Assembly (NCBI GenBank): GCA_905233165.1
Contig: CAJODL010000003.1
Coordinates: 83,962 to 147,961 of the forward strand
Length of the DNA: 64,000 bases
Direction: 5' to 3'
Source of the DNA: an uncultured Prevotella sp.
Lineage (GTDB): Bacteria; Bacteroidota; Bacteroidia; Bacteroidales; Bacteroidaceae
Numbering within the stretch: position 1 is the stretch's first letter; every line of letters starts with the position of its first letter. The notes under the pieces are model-generated. The model saw only the letters and a list, made by a program, of their open reading frames with translations. It was not told where the DNA came from and did not search any database. Both the position numbers and the translations under genes were made by a program. Below are positions 7,982-17,713 of this stretch, one piece after another.

Positions 7982-9229
7982 TTATCCCTGTACTGCTGCT
8001 ACGCCTGGGAGCACCTTTCCTTCGATTGCTTCGAGGAGGGCACCACCGCCAGTAGAGATGTAGCTTACCTTGTCAGCAAGACCGAACTTGTTAACGCATG
8101 CTACAGAGTCGCCACCACCGATGAGTGAGAAAGCGCCTTCAGCTGTTGCCTCAGCAATAGCATTACCGATAGCACGTGAACCGTCGCAGAAGTTGTCGAA
8201 CTCGAATACGCCAGCAGGACCGTTCCATAGAATTGTCTTACAACCCTTGATGGCTGCAGCGAACTTCTTCTGTGCCTCAGGACCTGCATCAAGACCTTCG
8301 AGGTTAGCAGGAATAGCATCTGAAGGATAAATGCTCTGTGGAGCGTTGTTGTCGAACTCTGGTGCACAGATAGCATCTGGTGCCATAACGAGTTCTACAC
8401 CATTCTTCTTTGCCAACTCTTCAACGCCGAGAGCAACATCGAGCTTGTCGTTCTCGCAGATTGACTTACCAACCTCACCGCCGTGAGCCTTTGCGAAAGT
8501 GTATGTCATACCACCGCAGAGGATGAGCTTATCAACCTTACCGAGGAGGTTCTCAATGATGCCAATCTTTGAAGACACCTTTGAACCACCCATGATAGCG
8601 ATGAATGGACGCTGTATGTTGTTGAGGACATTGTCAACAGCCTTCACCTCTTTCTCCATGAGGAGACCGAGCATGCGGTTGTCCTTGTCAAAGTAGTTTG
8701 CTATAACGGCTGTAGAAGCGTGTGAACGGTGTGCTGTACCGAAGGCGTCCATTACCCAGCAGTCAGCATAAGAAGCGAGCTTCTTAGCGAACTCCTTCTG
8801 ACGCTCCTTCATCTCCTTCTTTGCAGCATCATAACCAGGGTCAGTCTTCTCGATACCTACTGGCTTACCTTCCTCTTCCGGATAGTAGCGGAGATTCTCA
8901 AGCAGCAACACCTCGCCTGCCTTCAGAGCAGCAGCCTCAGCGTCTGCCTTTGCGCAGTCAGGAGCAAACTTAACCTCTGAAACGTCGAGTGCCTTAGCAA
9001 CGGCATCCTTAATCTGACCGAGTGACAGCTCTGGCTTTACCTTGCCCTTTGGCTTACCCATGTGGGACATGATGATGAGGGCACCACCCTTCTCAAGAAT
9101 CAGCTTGAGTGTTGGAACTGCACCACGGATACGGGTATCGTCGGTTATTTTACCATCCTGAAGTGGCACATTGAAGTCAACACGAACAATGGCCTTCTTA
9201 CCTGCAAAATTGTAATCGTTAATGTTCAT
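7982..9229 (-). CDS. pgk: Phosphoglycerate kinase
   Basis: A 415-residue glycolytic enzyme transferring phosphate between 1,3-bisphosphoglycerate and ADP. The N-terminal substrate loop [15 protein letters not shown], the hinge around [17 protein letters not shown], the nucleotide-binding [10 protein letters not shown] and the end [13 protein letters not shown] plus [14 protein letters not shown] are all present. Length is normal. It is a single-gene unit with its own promoter about 45 bp upstream and a hairpin terminator downstream. It is divergent from kdsC. Confidence 0.97.
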   Translation of the reverse strand: MNINDYNFAGKKAIVRVDFNVPLQDGKITDDTRIRGAVPTLKLILEKGGALIIMSHMGKPKGKVKPELSLGQIKDAVAKALDVSEVKFAPDCAKADAEAAALKAGEVLLLENLRYYPEEEGKPVGIEKTDPGYDAAKKEMKERQKEFAKKLASYADCWVMDAFGTAHRSHASTAVIANYFDKDNRMLGLLMEKEVKAVDNVLNNIQRPFIAIMGGSKVSSKIGIIENLLGKVDKLILCGGMTYTFAKAHGGEVGKSICENDKLDVALGVEELAKKNGVELVMAPDAICAPEFDNNAPQSIYPSDAIPANLEGLDAGPEAQKKFAAAIKGCKTILWNGPAGVFEFDNFCDGSRAIGNAIAEATAEGAFSLIGGGDSVACVNKFGLADKVSYISTGGGALLEAIEGKVLPGVAAVQG

Positions 9230-9272
9230 TTTTCTAATTAATTTATAGGGTTAAAAAATAATTTCAACGCAG

Positions 9273-9280
9273 CAAAGGTA
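9273..9280 (-). promoter_or_regulatory. -7 element for pgk
   Basis: TACCTTTG on the minus strand, 44 bases before the pgk ATG. No clear TTTG -33 box is seen because the heptad tract occupies that place. Confidence 0.55.
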
Positions 9281-9290
9281 TAAAAAATAA

Positions 9291-9320
9291 TTATGAATTA
9301 TGAATTATGAATTATGAATT
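9291..9320. repeat. Heptanucleotide-period tract between pgk and kdsC
   Basis: Four perfect copies of TTATGAA in tandem, in the divergent promoter region, lying where the pgk -33 element should be and just upstream of the kdsC promoter. Confidence 0.85.
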
Positions 9321-9332
9321 TTTCTTTTTTTC

Positions 9333-9362
9333 TTGTATTTTCAATTATTTTTCGTACTTTTG
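9333..9362 (+). promoter_or_regulatory. Promoter for kdsC
   Basis: TTG at 9333-9335, 19 bp, TACTTTTG at 9355-9362; the ATG follows at 9385. Confidence 0.6.
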
Positions 9363-9384
9363 CAAACAAAAGAATACAATCAGC

Positions 9385-9903
9385 ATGATAAATTACGATT
9401 TAAAGAGAATTTCCACCATCATATTTGACGTAGATGGTGTATTATCGAAGAATACCATTCAAATGGACAAGGAGGGTAACCCTCTCCGAACCGTAAACAT
9501 AAAGGACGGCTATAGCATGCAGTTGGCTGTGAAGATGGGCCTGCGCCTTGTCATTATCACCGGTGGACATGATGCTGCCATAGCAAAGCGTTACAACTAT
9601 CTGGGAATCAAGGATGTCTTTCTGTCGTGTGGTGTGAAGATAAAGAAATATAGGGAATATCTGCAAGAAAACAACATCACCAACGAAGAGGTTATCTACA
9701 TTGGTGATGACATTCCTGACTATGAGATTATGAAAGAATGTGGCTGCCCATGCTGTCCGAAGGATGCCAGCTCCGAGATACGTGAATTATCAACGTATGT
9801 GAGCCCATACAACGGTGGCGAAGGATGTGCCCGAGACATCGTAGAACAGGTACTCCGCGCCCAAGGCAAATGGCTCTCAACAGAGAAGGCCTTCGGATGG
9901 TGA
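9385..9903 (+). CDS. kdsC: 3-deoxy-D-manno-octulosonate 8-phosphate phosphatase (HAD family)
   Basis: A 172-residue phosphatase. HAD motif I is FDVDGVLS, motif II is the Thr in VIITGG, and motif IV is GDDIPDYEIM. The protein has no cap domain, like tetrameric KdsC. It hydrolyses KDO-8-phosphate to KDO for the lipopolysaccharide inner core. I chose the ATG at 9385 (MINYDLKRISTIIFD) because it follows the promoter; an in-frame ATG at 9307 lies inside the promoter and heptad region. It is monocistronic and convergent with the C10 protease gene. Confidence 0.92.
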   Translation: MINYDLKRISTIIFDVDGVLSKNTIQMDKEGNPLRTVNIKDGYSMQLAVKMGLRLVIITGGHDAAIAKRYNYLGIKDVFLSCGVKIKKYREYLQENNITNEEVIYIGDDIPDYEIMKECGCPCCPKDASSEIRELSTYVSPYNGGEGCARDIVEQVLRAQGKWLSTEKAFGW

Positions 9904-9908
9904 ATAAT

Positions 9909-9943
9909 GGTTAGTGGTTAACGGTTAAAGATTAAAGGTTATT
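9909..9943 (+). repeat. Heptanucleotide-period tract between kdsC and the C10 protease
   Basis: Five units of the TTAACGG/TTAAAGG type on the plus strand fill the 35-bp convergent gap and contain the stop codon (9939-9941) of the protease on the other strand. Confidence 0.8.
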
Positions 9944-12900
9944 GACCTTGTTCCTCAGGAAATTTACCGTTAAGAACATAGTTCACGATATACATAACAT
10001 CAGACATTCCTATTACACCATCAAGATTGGCATCTGCAGCCTTCTCATCAAATGAAGCATCTGGATTGCCGAGTATAGCATTTGCCACACATATCGCATC
10101 TTGCATATTTATTTCTCCATCACCATTAGCATCACCACGAAGCGTCGGAAGGACATTGTTAATGTATGCCTGTTGCGCCTTCCGTAATGTCTGTTGAGCA
10201 TTGAAGATTTCATTGAAGACATTTGGCAATGCAGTCAGCAGAGACTCTGCGTCATTGATAGCTTGCTGGAAGTTTCCTATCACCTCAACTGACCTCTCAC
10301 TGCGATACTGCTCAACTATTTCACGAGCCTCAACACAATACTTTGCGAGAGTTTGCATACCGACATCAATACCACGGGTACTATTCATATTCGTCATCGA
10401 GATAACAGAAGTGCGATAGGCAGTAAATGACGGCATCTCAATACCTGCTTCTGCAATATCAAAGGAGGTACCAGTAGTAAGCGCTTGCGTACCATTGGTA
10501 ACAGCATTGGAGAATATTCCGATATAACCTGTATAACCGATACTAGCAGGCATTTGGGCAACAGAATATACATCCACGTCAGTAGCCTCGATACACTCCA
10601 TGGTATGTGTCATAAGATAGACATAAGGTGTACCTGCCTGCATCATGGTAGCACTGGCATCAGTATTTTTTGTTTCATCTTTATAATATCTCGCCAGCAT
10701 ACCAACGGGAGTATTAGCTGTGAACGGTAATATAAGGGTATTCCAATAATACGACGATGAGGTGCAAGACGTGCCATCAATCTGGAGTGAAGCCTTCAGG
10801 GCTCTAAAACTGTCTGCAGGATCATAGTTATACCCTTGCTGCAATCTTAATTCGTCACAAACGCCATTAACAACCACGTTGTACCCTTGAGACAATGGCT
10901 GATTAGAGAAAACTATGGCATTTGGATTTGCAGGAACAGCAATGTCGGCTGGTATCTTTGCACTTGAACCTCGAAGATCTATGGATGTCACAGTAACATC
11001 ATTGGCTATGCCGCGATACTCCAGTTTGTCGAAAGTTGTACCAGTAATAGTGACACGAGAACCATCTCGCTCTATAGCCATGTCACTACCTGAAAGCATG
11101 AAGAATACCACAGTATCGGAACACTCCGTATCATAACTGAGAGCCCAAGTCAATGTGCTCTTACCATTACCTACTTTTGCACCTATGGAAGCCTTATAGA
11201 GTACATCTGGCTGGAGCTGATGGAACTCAAACGGAATATCCTTTATCTCCTTTGGCTCAAAGACTGTATCTCTCTCAACCATTGTTTCCACTATCTCACA
11301 ATTCCCGTCAGCATCAATAGATGAGACAACACCAGTGATGACAGGAACACAATGTGTAGAACTGTATCTTCCCGTTACATCATTACTGAAATTTGCCGAC
11401 ATCATCATGCTGGAACCACTCTCTACCTTATATACCTTCTCCGTAATTTCTTTACCCTGATACTTAAAGGTCTTCTCCTCGACACCTCCATTATCGACTG
11501 CCACGTTGTGAAGTACCAAAGAACTTCTGGAAGCTTTTACCAGCACAGGAGTTTCCGTAACATAGAGAGGACTAAGGTTCTTGTCTGTGATTATAAAATA
11601 GAGACCCTTGGTATTCTGATATACATTATAATATGAGCCTGTCGCAGATACCGTCTCACCTTTATTTATTGTACCACTATATGAGCCGATGGCATTATCC
11701 AAGGTAGTTCCAGAAGGAAGCGACGTTGTTTCACTATAGAAGAGATATAGTCCATCAATGGAAAAGGAACTGTTGTTAGTCACACCAAAGTTTATTTTGT
11801 TATCAAGATACTGATAAAGCGTCCCACCAATAATTTCTACGTCGAACTGTCTATCTATATTTGGTGAATATATCTTATAGACCATCGACTGGTCATCTGG
11901 GCGACCTCCCATAGCACTACGATCTGTGGATGCCATAGTAAAATAGCCATCCCAACCATCTCCCCATCCGAAGTTAATGTGGAAGGTATTGCTTGCCGAA
12001 TTATATCCGTCAACGACATAGGCATGTCCGTCCCAACCCTCCTTTTCTTTATTATAAGAGGAATAGAGAATCGGTCTTCCCAGAAGAAGGTCGCTGATAA
12101 CCATCTTCTCCCATGCTACCTGACTATAGTTATTCTTCTCAACATATTCACCTCGTGTCAGTCCTATCTGGTTTTGGAAGACATCCTGCATATTCCATAT
12201 ATACCCTCCTGTGCTGGAACCATAGGTAAGCCAAGCACTTGTACCCATCAAGACACAAAGACGAGCCATAGCAGCATTGCCAGCAGACGTTGTGCTACGA
12301 TCAGCCATCAAATCCCACTCAAACGGAGTACCTTTTTTCACGATGACAGATGTCACTGGGGCATCACCATAATCGTATGTCGGGGTATCATACTGACTGA
12401 CACCATTCAATCCCTCATTACGCCAGTAGTATGCTATCTGTGAAGCTGCCGTTGCTACGCATCCTGTCACAGCCCTACCACCGCCATCCTTACGTTGCGG
12501 ACAGAGATTATTCCACGGCCCGTTCTGATGCCAATGACTGGTAAGCAGAACAGGGATATCCTTATCATAGGAACTTGCAGTAACAGATGAATAGGGCTTA
12601 TTGATTCCACGTGCCTGTGCTTCACTGACAGCTTCTGCATAGTGGTCAATGATAGCCTTCAACGCCGGCGGCATATTCGCCTCGTCATAATCACCTCCTT
12701 CGGTATAGCCTATGATGTCAGGAAGGCAATCGTCACCAGAAACGATAACAAATCCTTCATTCTCTCCACGAGAGAAGATATAAAGAGGCTGGGAATCATC
12801 TGTGCCAGTAACTCCAGAGATACCTCTCATCGCCCTTGACATAGAGTTTTGGGACTTCATATAAGGCTGCGCCTTTAACCATGCCTCACTTTTGCTAACA

Positions 12901-12974
12901 GTGTCAGCATAGGAGAAAAGCGGTGTCATCAGGAGCCCTATGATAAGCCAAATATAAGTGGTCATTCTTTTCAT
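9939..12974 (-). CDS. C10 family cysteine protease (streptopain/interpain-like) with C-terminal dockerin-like domain
   Basis: A 1011-residue secreted protein. The signal peptide covers residues 1-23 (LIIGLLMTPLFSYA). A Spi-type propeptide follows (FVIVSGDDCLPDIIGYT near residue 75). The catalytic domain has Cys172 in AVTGCVATAASQ and His317 in GWDGHAYVVDGY, then the NFGWGDGWDGYF signature. The middle region is a series of predicted beta-sandwich stretches of unknown role. Residues about 945-1005 carry two DANGDGEINMQD/DANLDGVIGMSD calcium-binding loops, typical of type I dockerin-like modules. C10 proteases of Prevotella degrade host proteins such as haemoglobin. GH105 lies 60 bp upstream, possibly cotranscribed. 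Confidence 0.92.
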   Translation of the reverse strand: MKRMTTYIWLIIGLLMTPLFSYADTVSKSEAWLKAQPYMKSQNSMSRAMRGISGVTGTDDSQPLYIFSRGENEGFVIVSGDDCLPDIIGYTEGGDYDEANMPPALKAIIDHYAEAVSEAQARGINKPYSSVTASSYDKDIPVLLTSHWHQNGPWNNLCPQRKDGGGRAVTGCVATAASQIAYYWRNEGLNGVSQYDTPTYDYGDAPVTSVIVKKGTPFEWDLMADRSTTSAGNAAMARLCVLMGTSAWLTYGSSTGGYIWNMQDVFQNQIGLTRGEYVEKNNYSQVAWEKMVISDLLLGRPILYSSYNKEKEGWDGHAYVVDGYNSASNTFHINFGWGDGWDGYFTMASTDRSAMGGRPDDQSMVYKIYSPNIDRQFDVEIIGGTLYQYLDNKINFGVTNNSSFSIDGLYLFYSETTSLPSGTTLDNAIGSYSGTINKGETVSATGSYYNVYQNTKGLYFIITDKNLSPLYVTETPVLVKASRSSLVLHNVAVDNGGVEEKTFKYQGKEITEKVYKVESGSSMMMSANFSNDVTGRYSSTHCVPVITGVVSSIDADGNCEIVETMVERDTVFEPKEIKDIPFEFHQLQPDVLYKASIGAKVGNGKSTLTWALSYDTECSDTVVFFMLSGSDMAIERDGSRVTITGTTFDKLEYRGIANDVTVTSIDLRGSSAKIPADIAVPANPNAIVFSNQPLSQGYNVVVNGVCDELRLQQGYNYDPADSFRALKASLQIDGTSCTSSSYYWNTLILPFTANTPVGMLARYYKDETKNTDASATMMQAGTPYVYLMTHTMECIEATDVDVYSVAQMPASIGYTGYIGIFSNAVTNGTQALTTGTSFDIAEAGIEMPSFTAYRTSVISMTNMNSTRGIDVGMQTLAKYCVEAREIVEQYRSERSVEVIGNFQQAINDAESLLTALPNVFNEIFNAQQTLRKAQQAYINNVLPTLRGDANGDGEINMQDAICVANAILGNPDASFDEKAADANLDGVIGMSDVMYIVNYVLNGKFPEEQGQ

Positions 12975-13033
12975 TATAAAATTAATTAGGTTTAGTTTCT
13001 ATTTGTGGATTCAAGTTAGAAACAGCAATTTCC

Positions 13034-14197
13034 CTATTTAAGGAACCGACAATATTCGCTTGCTGCAAGCAGGAAGGCACCAGTGCCGAAGTTGGAGGTA
13101 GATTTTTTATCTACTACCTGCCCCGGAATAGCTTTCTCACCTATCGGCTGCACATATCCGATGGTATTATCTGGCTGCAGGGCTATGGTAGAAAGGTATT
13201 TCCATGCCTTATTGGCTGCCTGAATATATGTCTTGGGGAGATATCCGTTATTTATACCCCAGAATAATCCGTAGCACATCAATGCCGTACCGCTTGTCTC
13301 GTAACCAGGAGCCTGCTCGGAGTCAAGGATTGAACGTGTCCAGTAACCCTCCTGCTGCTGACAGTCCACAAGGGCTTTAGCAAGCTGCTTGTATGTCTCT
13401 GCTATCTCCTTACGATATTTACTCTTCACCTTCTTGCCTTGCTTCTTTGCTGTATCAAAATCCTTCAAGACCTTTGCAAAGGCTGCTATTACCCAACCGT
13501 CACCACGCGCCCAGAAATCTTTCTTGCCGGCACGAGTGGTATGCTTAGGATATACATATTTACCATCACGGAAATATAAGCCCGTTTCTTTGTCATACAT
13601 GATACTGTTGGCATACTTCCAGTTTGCATACATCTTATCGAGATAAGCCTCATCACCCGTAAGGAGGTACATCTTTGTCATCACTGGCATCACCATATAC
13701 AGGGCATCGGCCCACCACCAATAGTCATCAGCAGAAGAATAGGCCTCATAGGACATCACTTCCTTTGCCCTCGCAATCCATGACTCCTGGGGAGCAGAAC
13801 TGTAATTATATAAGTCTATATATGTCTGGAAGCATATCTGCCAATCGCCAAAGAGTACATGTTGCGGGTCTTCACCATAGTTCTTGTATTTCCACTTTGA
13901 GTTATCTTTTTCTGTAGCGCCGAACCAAGCATTTTTCTCAGCCCATGCAAAAGAATAGTCATACCACGCCTGAGTCTTCATAAGGTCGTAAGCTTCCATA
14001 TTGCCAGTATGATATACTGCATTGTCCCAAAAGGCGCTAAGACCGGCCTTGGTACCACCATATTCCGGGGCTCCGTGCGACTGCTGCCAGGCATTATTTA
14101 CACGAGTGATGATATTCATTACTTCTGATTTCTCATCTGCCACAACAGAAAGAGAAAACAAACTGAAAGCTATTGCACTGATTAATATTTTTCTCAT
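13034..14197 (-). CDS. Glycoside hydrolase family 105 protein (unsaturated rhamnogalacturonyl hydrolase)
   Basis: A 387-residue protein with a signal peptide (MRKILISAIAFSLFSLSVVA). Features of the alpha6/alpha6 barrel family GH88/GH105 are WWADALYMVMPVMTKMYLLTGD near the middle and FWARGDGWVIAAFAKVL, equivalent to the usual RGNGW site. These enzymes remove the terminal unsaturated uronic acid left by pectin lyases. No SusC/SusD pair or lyase is nearby, so it is an orphan of a polysaccharide locus. It lies 34 bp after the SPFH gene in the same direction. Confidence 0.88.
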   Translation of the reverse strand: MRKILISAIAFSLFSLSVVADEKSEVMNIITRVNNAWQQSHGAPEYGGTKAGLSAFWDNAVYHTGNMEAYDLMKTQAWYDYSFAWAEKNAWFGATEKDNSKWKYKNYGEDPQHVLFGDWQICFQTYIDLYNYSSAPQESWIARAKEVMSYEAYSSADDYWWWADALYMVMPVMTKMYLLTGDEAYLDKMYANWKYANSIMYDKETGLYFRDGKYVYPKHTTRAGKKDFWARGDGWVIAAFAKVLKDFDTAKKQGKKVKSKYRKEIAETYKQLAKALVDCQQQEGYWTRSILDSEQAPGYETSGTALMCYGLFWGINNGYLPKTYIQAANKAWKYLSTIALQPDNTIGYVQPIGEKAIPGQVVDKKSTSNFGTGAFLLAASEYCRFLK

Positions 14198-14231
14198 GGG
14201 GAATAACGTTGATTAAGATGTGGGTACTTAA

Positions 14232-15152
14232 TTATTCTGCCTTAAACAAATCCTTTATACCACCAATGGCCCCCATCATATTGGATGCCTCATAAGGCAG
14301 ATAAACAGTCTTTGTATCATTACCGGTCGCAATATCCTGTAATGCCTGAATGTATTTCTGTGCCAAGAGATAGTTAGCAGGATTAGTGCTCTTACCTACC
14401 GCCTCGGTAATCTTATCAATAGCGATAGCCTCTGCCTCTGCCTTACGGATGCGAGCCTGTGCCAAGCCTTCTGCCTGAAGAATGGCACTTTGCTTTTCTC
14501 CCTCTGACTTTAATATGAGACTTTGTTTCTCACCCTCTGAGGTCAGTATGGCAGCACGCTTGTTACGTTCTGCCTGCATCTGCTTCTCCATTGCCTGCAG
14601 CACAGTAGCCGGAGGAGTGATATCCTGAAGCTCAACACGATTTACCTTAACGCCCCACTTGTCGGTAGCATCATCGAGCACCTCACGGAGTTTGGTATTT
14701 ATGGTATCACGAGAGGTAAGTGTTTCGTCCAATTCTAACTCACCGATAATATTTCTCAATGTCGTCTGCGTCAGTTTTTCTATAGCATTAGGCAGATTAT
14801 TGATTTCATAAACGCTCTTGAAGGGGTCAACAATCTGGAAGTACAGCAAGGCATTTATCTCCATCTGGATATTATCCTTGGTGATTACATTCTGACGGTC
14901 GAAATCATAAACCTGCTCGCGAAGGTCTATTGTATTAGTCAATATATACCTGCCACGATAGAGAGCCACCATCTCCTTTGCCTTGTCAATAAAGGGTATG
15001 ATGATATTTATTCCTGGCTGAAGCGTGCTGTAATACTTTCCGAGACGCTCTATAATCTTTGTCTCTGACTGAGGGATAATCACTATAGTCTTTTTCAGAA
15101 CTATTACTGCCAACACAATGATGACAACAAGAAAAGCAACACCAAATTCCAT
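14232..15152 (-). CDS. SPFH/Band 7 (stomatin-like) membrane protein
   Basis: A 306-residue protein: one N-terminal transmembrane helix (VAFLVVIIVLAVIVL), then the Band 7 domain with VIIPQSETKIIERLGKYYSTLQPGIN, then a long Ala/Glu-rich coiled coil (about residues 190-260, SEGEKQSLILKSEGEKQ). Such proteins form cages that organise membrane microdomains. Its partner NfeD lies directly upstream, 25 bp away, which is the classic SPFH-NfeD pair. Confidence 0.93.
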   Translation of the reverse strand: MEFGVAFLVVIIVLAVIVLKKTIVIIPQSETKIIERLGKYYSTLQPGINIIIPFIDKAKEMVALYRGRYILTNTIDLREQVYDFDRQNVITKDNIQMEINALLYFQIVDPFKSVYEINNLPNAIEKLTQTTLRNIIGELELDETLTSRDTINTKLREVLDDATDKWGVKVNRVELQDITPPATVLQAMEKQMQAERNKRAAILTSEGEKQSLILKSEGEKQSAILQAEGLAQARIRKAEAEAIAIDKITEAVGKSTNPANYLLAQKYIQALQDIATGNDTKTVYLPYEASNMMGAIGGIKDLFKAE

Positions 15153-15177
15153 AATCCTTATATTATTTATGTTAGTT

Positions 15178-15621
15178 TTAGTTTATTTTTACCGTTAATA
15201 TTGTACTCTGACGATTTACGACCGTAACCATTGCCCCTTTAGGAATAGCCTCACCAGAAGCTGAGATGCTACGCCATTCATCGCCCGCTATTCTCACATA
15301 TCCGTAGCCGGAAGCAGGTATGTCAGTTGTAACAACACCTGTAGTACCTATCAACGCATCGGCATTACTCTGACGCTCCTGCTTGTCATGAATACGAGCT
15401 ACAAGGGATGGCCTGACAAAGAATACACACAACACGGACGACAAGGCCCAGAACAGAACTTGCATCCAAAGCGGTGCACCACACAAGTCAAAAATCATTG
15501 ATACGATAGCACCAATAGCAAAACATATAAAATAGAGGTCACCGCTATTGAGCTCGATGATAAGGCAGACAATACTTACGACAATCCATGCCAGCCACAA
15601 ATTATCAAACACCAATTCCAT
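15178..15621 (-). CDS. NfeD family protein
   Basis: A 147-residue short-form NfeD without the protease domain. Three or so hydrophobic helices (residues about 8-75) are followed by a C-terminal OB-fold (GTTGVVTTDIPASGYGYVRIAGDEWRS, ending GAMVTVVNRQSTILTVK). It works with the SPFH protein encoded next. Its start overlaps the end of mlaF by 17 bases, so it is cotranslated with the Mla genes. Confidence 0.92.
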   Translation of the reverse strand: MELVFDNLWLAWIVVSIVCLIIELNSGDLYFICFAIGAIVSMIFDLCGAPLWMQVLFWALSSVLCVFFVRPSLVARIHDKQERQSNADALIGTTGVVTTDIPASGYGYVRIAGDEWRSISASGEAIPKGAMVTVVNRQSTILTVKIN

Positions 15622-16372
15622 TTTGTATATCCTTTACTTTCTTGAACAATTCTGATGCGAAAACGAGTTCGTTAAGGTCCTTATTTGTTGAAGTCATTAC
15701 CTTTGTCTTATCTCCCTCCCACTCTTTCCTGCCGCGACAGATAAAAATAATATTATCACCAATGCCTAACACGGAATTCATATCGTGGGTATTGATGATT
15801 GTCGTCATATTGTATTCTACAGTAATATCATGCAGCAATTCGTCTATCACCAATGACGTCTGAGGGTCAAGACCTGAGTTTGGCTCGTCACAAAAAAGAT
15901 ATCTCGGATTAAGAGCTATGGCACGGGCTATTGCCACACGTTTTTGCATACCACCAGATATTTCTGCCGGATATTTCCTACCAGCATCAGAGAGATTCAC
16001 ACGGTCCAGACACTCTTGGGCACGTTTCTGTCTATCACGCAAGGTCATATCAGAGAACATATCCAAAGGAAACATCACATTGTCGCGAACAGTCAATGAA
16101 TCAAAGAGAGCAGATGACTGAAACAGCATCCCCATTTCACGACGCACCTGAGCTTTCTCACGTTTATTCATTGCAACAAAGTCACGACCATCATATAATA
16201 TCTCACCCTTTGAAGGGGTAAATAGGCCCACAAGATTCTTCATCAACACCGTCTTTCCTGAGCCGGACTGACCGATAATAAGATTTGTCTTACCATTTTC
16301 AAAAACAGCATTGATATCCAGCAGGACATCTTTGTCTTCAAAAGACTTATATAAATGTTTTACCTCTATCAT
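15605..16372 (-). CDS. mlaF: ABC transporter ATP-binding protein, MlaF-like
   Basis: A 255-residue ATPase with Walker A GQSGSGKTV, signature SGGMQKRVAIARA and Walker B YLFCDEPNSGLDP; the signature is typical of the Mla/Mkl subgroup. With MlaE it forms the inner-membrane engine that moves phospholipids between the membranes to keep outer-membrane asymmetry. The start shares 4 bases with the end of mlaE. No MlaD (MCE) gene follows here; NfeD and SPFH take that place. Confidence 0.92.
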   Translation of the reverse strand: MIEVKHLYKSFEDKDVLLDINAVFENGKTNLIIGQSGSGKTVLMKNLVGLFTPSKGEILYDGRDFVAMNKREKAQVRREMGMLFQSSALFDSLTVRDNVMFPLDMFSDMTLRDRQKRAQECLDRVNLSDAGRKYPAEISGGMQKRVAIARAIALNPRYLFCDEPNSGLDPQTSLVIDELLHDITVEYNMTTIINTHDMNSVLGIGDNIIFICRGRKEWEGDKTKVMTSTNKDLNELVFASELFKKVKDIQNGIGV

Positions 16373-17115
16373 GATAACAACTGTGTCAAAAAGACATCTG
16401 CAAAAAGGATTAATACACTTGAAGACACTACAGCAGATGTAGATGCCTTACCAACTTCTACAGAACCGCCCTCAACGGTATAGCCGCAGAAAGCAGATAC
16501 GCTGGCTATGATAAAAGCAAACACTAAACTCTTGATTATTGACATCCACACAAACCAAGAATTGAAGGAATGCTGCAAGCCGAGAGTCAAGTCATCCGGA
16601 GTAAGGATATGACCAATATAAGCCGTCGCATAAGCGCCAACAATACCCATCACATCTGCAAATATCACCAAAGCTGGCATCAATGTCATAAGTCCTAGCA
16701 CTTTTGGCGCAATGAGATAGTTTGCACTATTAACACCCATTATGTCGAGAGCATCTATCTGTTGGGTAACACGCATAGTACCAAGTTCTGAAGCAATATT
16801 TGAGCCTACCTTGCCCGCAAGGATAAGACACATAATAGAACTGGAGAACTCCAATAACATAATCTCACGAGTAGTATATCCGCTGACCCATCGAGGCATC
16901 CAAGGTGACTGGATATTCAGTTTCATCTGAATACAAATTACAGCACCAATAAAAAAAGATATAAGAAGCACAATGCCGATAGAATCAACACCTAACGATG
17001 CCATTTCCTTCACATACTGCTTTCCAAACATACGCATTTTGTCAGGAATAGCAATAGCTCGCCACATCAGGACGAGGTAGTTTCCGAAAGTTTGTAAATA
17101 ATTAATTAAAAACAT
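16369..17115 (-). CDS. mlaE: ABC transporter permease, MlaE-like
   Basis: A 248-residue MlaE/YrbE permease with five hydrophobic segments. Key family sequences are GVDSIGIVLLISFFIGAVICIQ, SGYTTREIMLLEFSSSIMCLILAGKVGSNIASELGTM and EQIDAL-like QQIDALDIMGVNSANYL. I chose the ATG at 17115 (MFLINYLQTFGNYLV); an upstream in-frame start overlaps the promoter at 17137-17144. It heads the operon mlaE-mlaF-nfeD-SPFH. Confidence 0.92.
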   Translation of the reverse strand: MFLINYLQTFGNYLVLMWRAIAIPDKMRMFGKQYVKEMASLGVDSIGIVLLISFFIGAVICIQMKLNIQSPWMPRWVSGYTTREIMLLEFSSSIMCLILAGKVGSNIASELGTMRVTQQIDALDIMGVNSANYLIAPKVLGLMTLMPALVIFADVMGIVGAYATAYIGHILTPDDLTLGLQHSFNSWFVWMSIIKSLVFAFIIASVSAFCGYTVEGGSVEVGKASTSAVVSSSVLILFADVFLTQLLS

Positions 17116-17136
17116 AGTATAATTACACTTGCGATG

Positions 17137-17168
17137 CAAAGGTACGATTAAGTTATGAATAATGCAAA
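17137..17168 (-). promoter_or_regulatory. Promoter for the mlaE operon
   Basis: On the minus strand TTTG (17168-17165), 20 bp, TACCTTTG (17144-17137). The ATG follows 21 bases later. Confidence 0.7.
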
Positions 17169-17194
17169 AAAAAGAGAAATTTTTATTCTATTAT

Positions 17195-17225
17195 TTTGTC
17201 AGTTTATATTTTTTCTATATCTTTG
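17195..17225 (+). promoter_or_regulatory. Promoter for the GtrA-family gene
   Basis: TTTG (17195-17198), 19 bp, TATCTTTG (17218-17225). It is back to back with the mlaE promoter. Confidence 0.7.
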
Positions 17226-17320
17226 CGTACAAATTTCATAACATTTTCAAAAAAAATCATTTCTTGAATACTAAAACAACAATCCATCAACTAATAAGCA
17301 AAGAAACGGACAATTGGATA

Positions 17321-17710
17321 ATGCAGTTGTTCAGATACACTATTGTGGGAGGAATCGCCTTCTGTGTAGATTACGGATTGCTCTATCTCCTGACAGAATA
17401 CATCCACTTTCACTACCTCATTTCTGCTACCATATCATTTCTGGCAGGTCTAGTGGTAAACTACATCCTAACGACATGGTGGATATTCAGACATCACAAG
17501 CTATCCAACAGGACTTTGGAATTTATTATATACGGAATAATAGGTCTTGTAGGTCTCTTGTTCAATAATATGTTGATGTACTTTTTTACAGACATACTAC
17601 ATTTTCACTATATGCTATCCAAGCTCATCACCGCAATACTGGTTATGGGTTGGAATTTTTTCGGACGAAAGATTATCCTTTTTAAGAACAATACATCAAA
17701 TGACGTGTAA
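17321..17710 (+). CDS. GtrA family membrane protein
   Basis: A 129-residue protein of four transmembrane helices (FRYTIVGGIAFCVDYGLLYLL, then YLISATISFLAGLVVNYIL, two more). The GtrA/DPMS3 fold is proposed to help flip or supply lipid-linked sugars for glycan modification. The open frame is longer upstream, but the promoter at 17195-17225 removes starts before about 17232. An in-frame TTG at 17264 would add 19 residues and cannot be excluded. It is followed 3 bp later by an FAD enzyme, suggesting a glycan or lipid modification operon. Confidence 0.82.
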   Translation: MQLFRYTIVGGIAFCVDYGLLYLLTEYIHFHYLISATISFLAGLVVNYILTTWWIFRHHKLSNRTLEFIIYGIIGLVGLLFNNMLMYFFTDILHFHYMLSKLITAILVMGWNFFGRKIILFKNNTSNDV

Positions 17711-17713
17711 GAT

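Noticed and set aside
17162..17320. Longer N-terminus for the GtrA protein
   Set aside because: The promoter at 17195-17225 falls inside it; only the TTG at 17264 remains possible.
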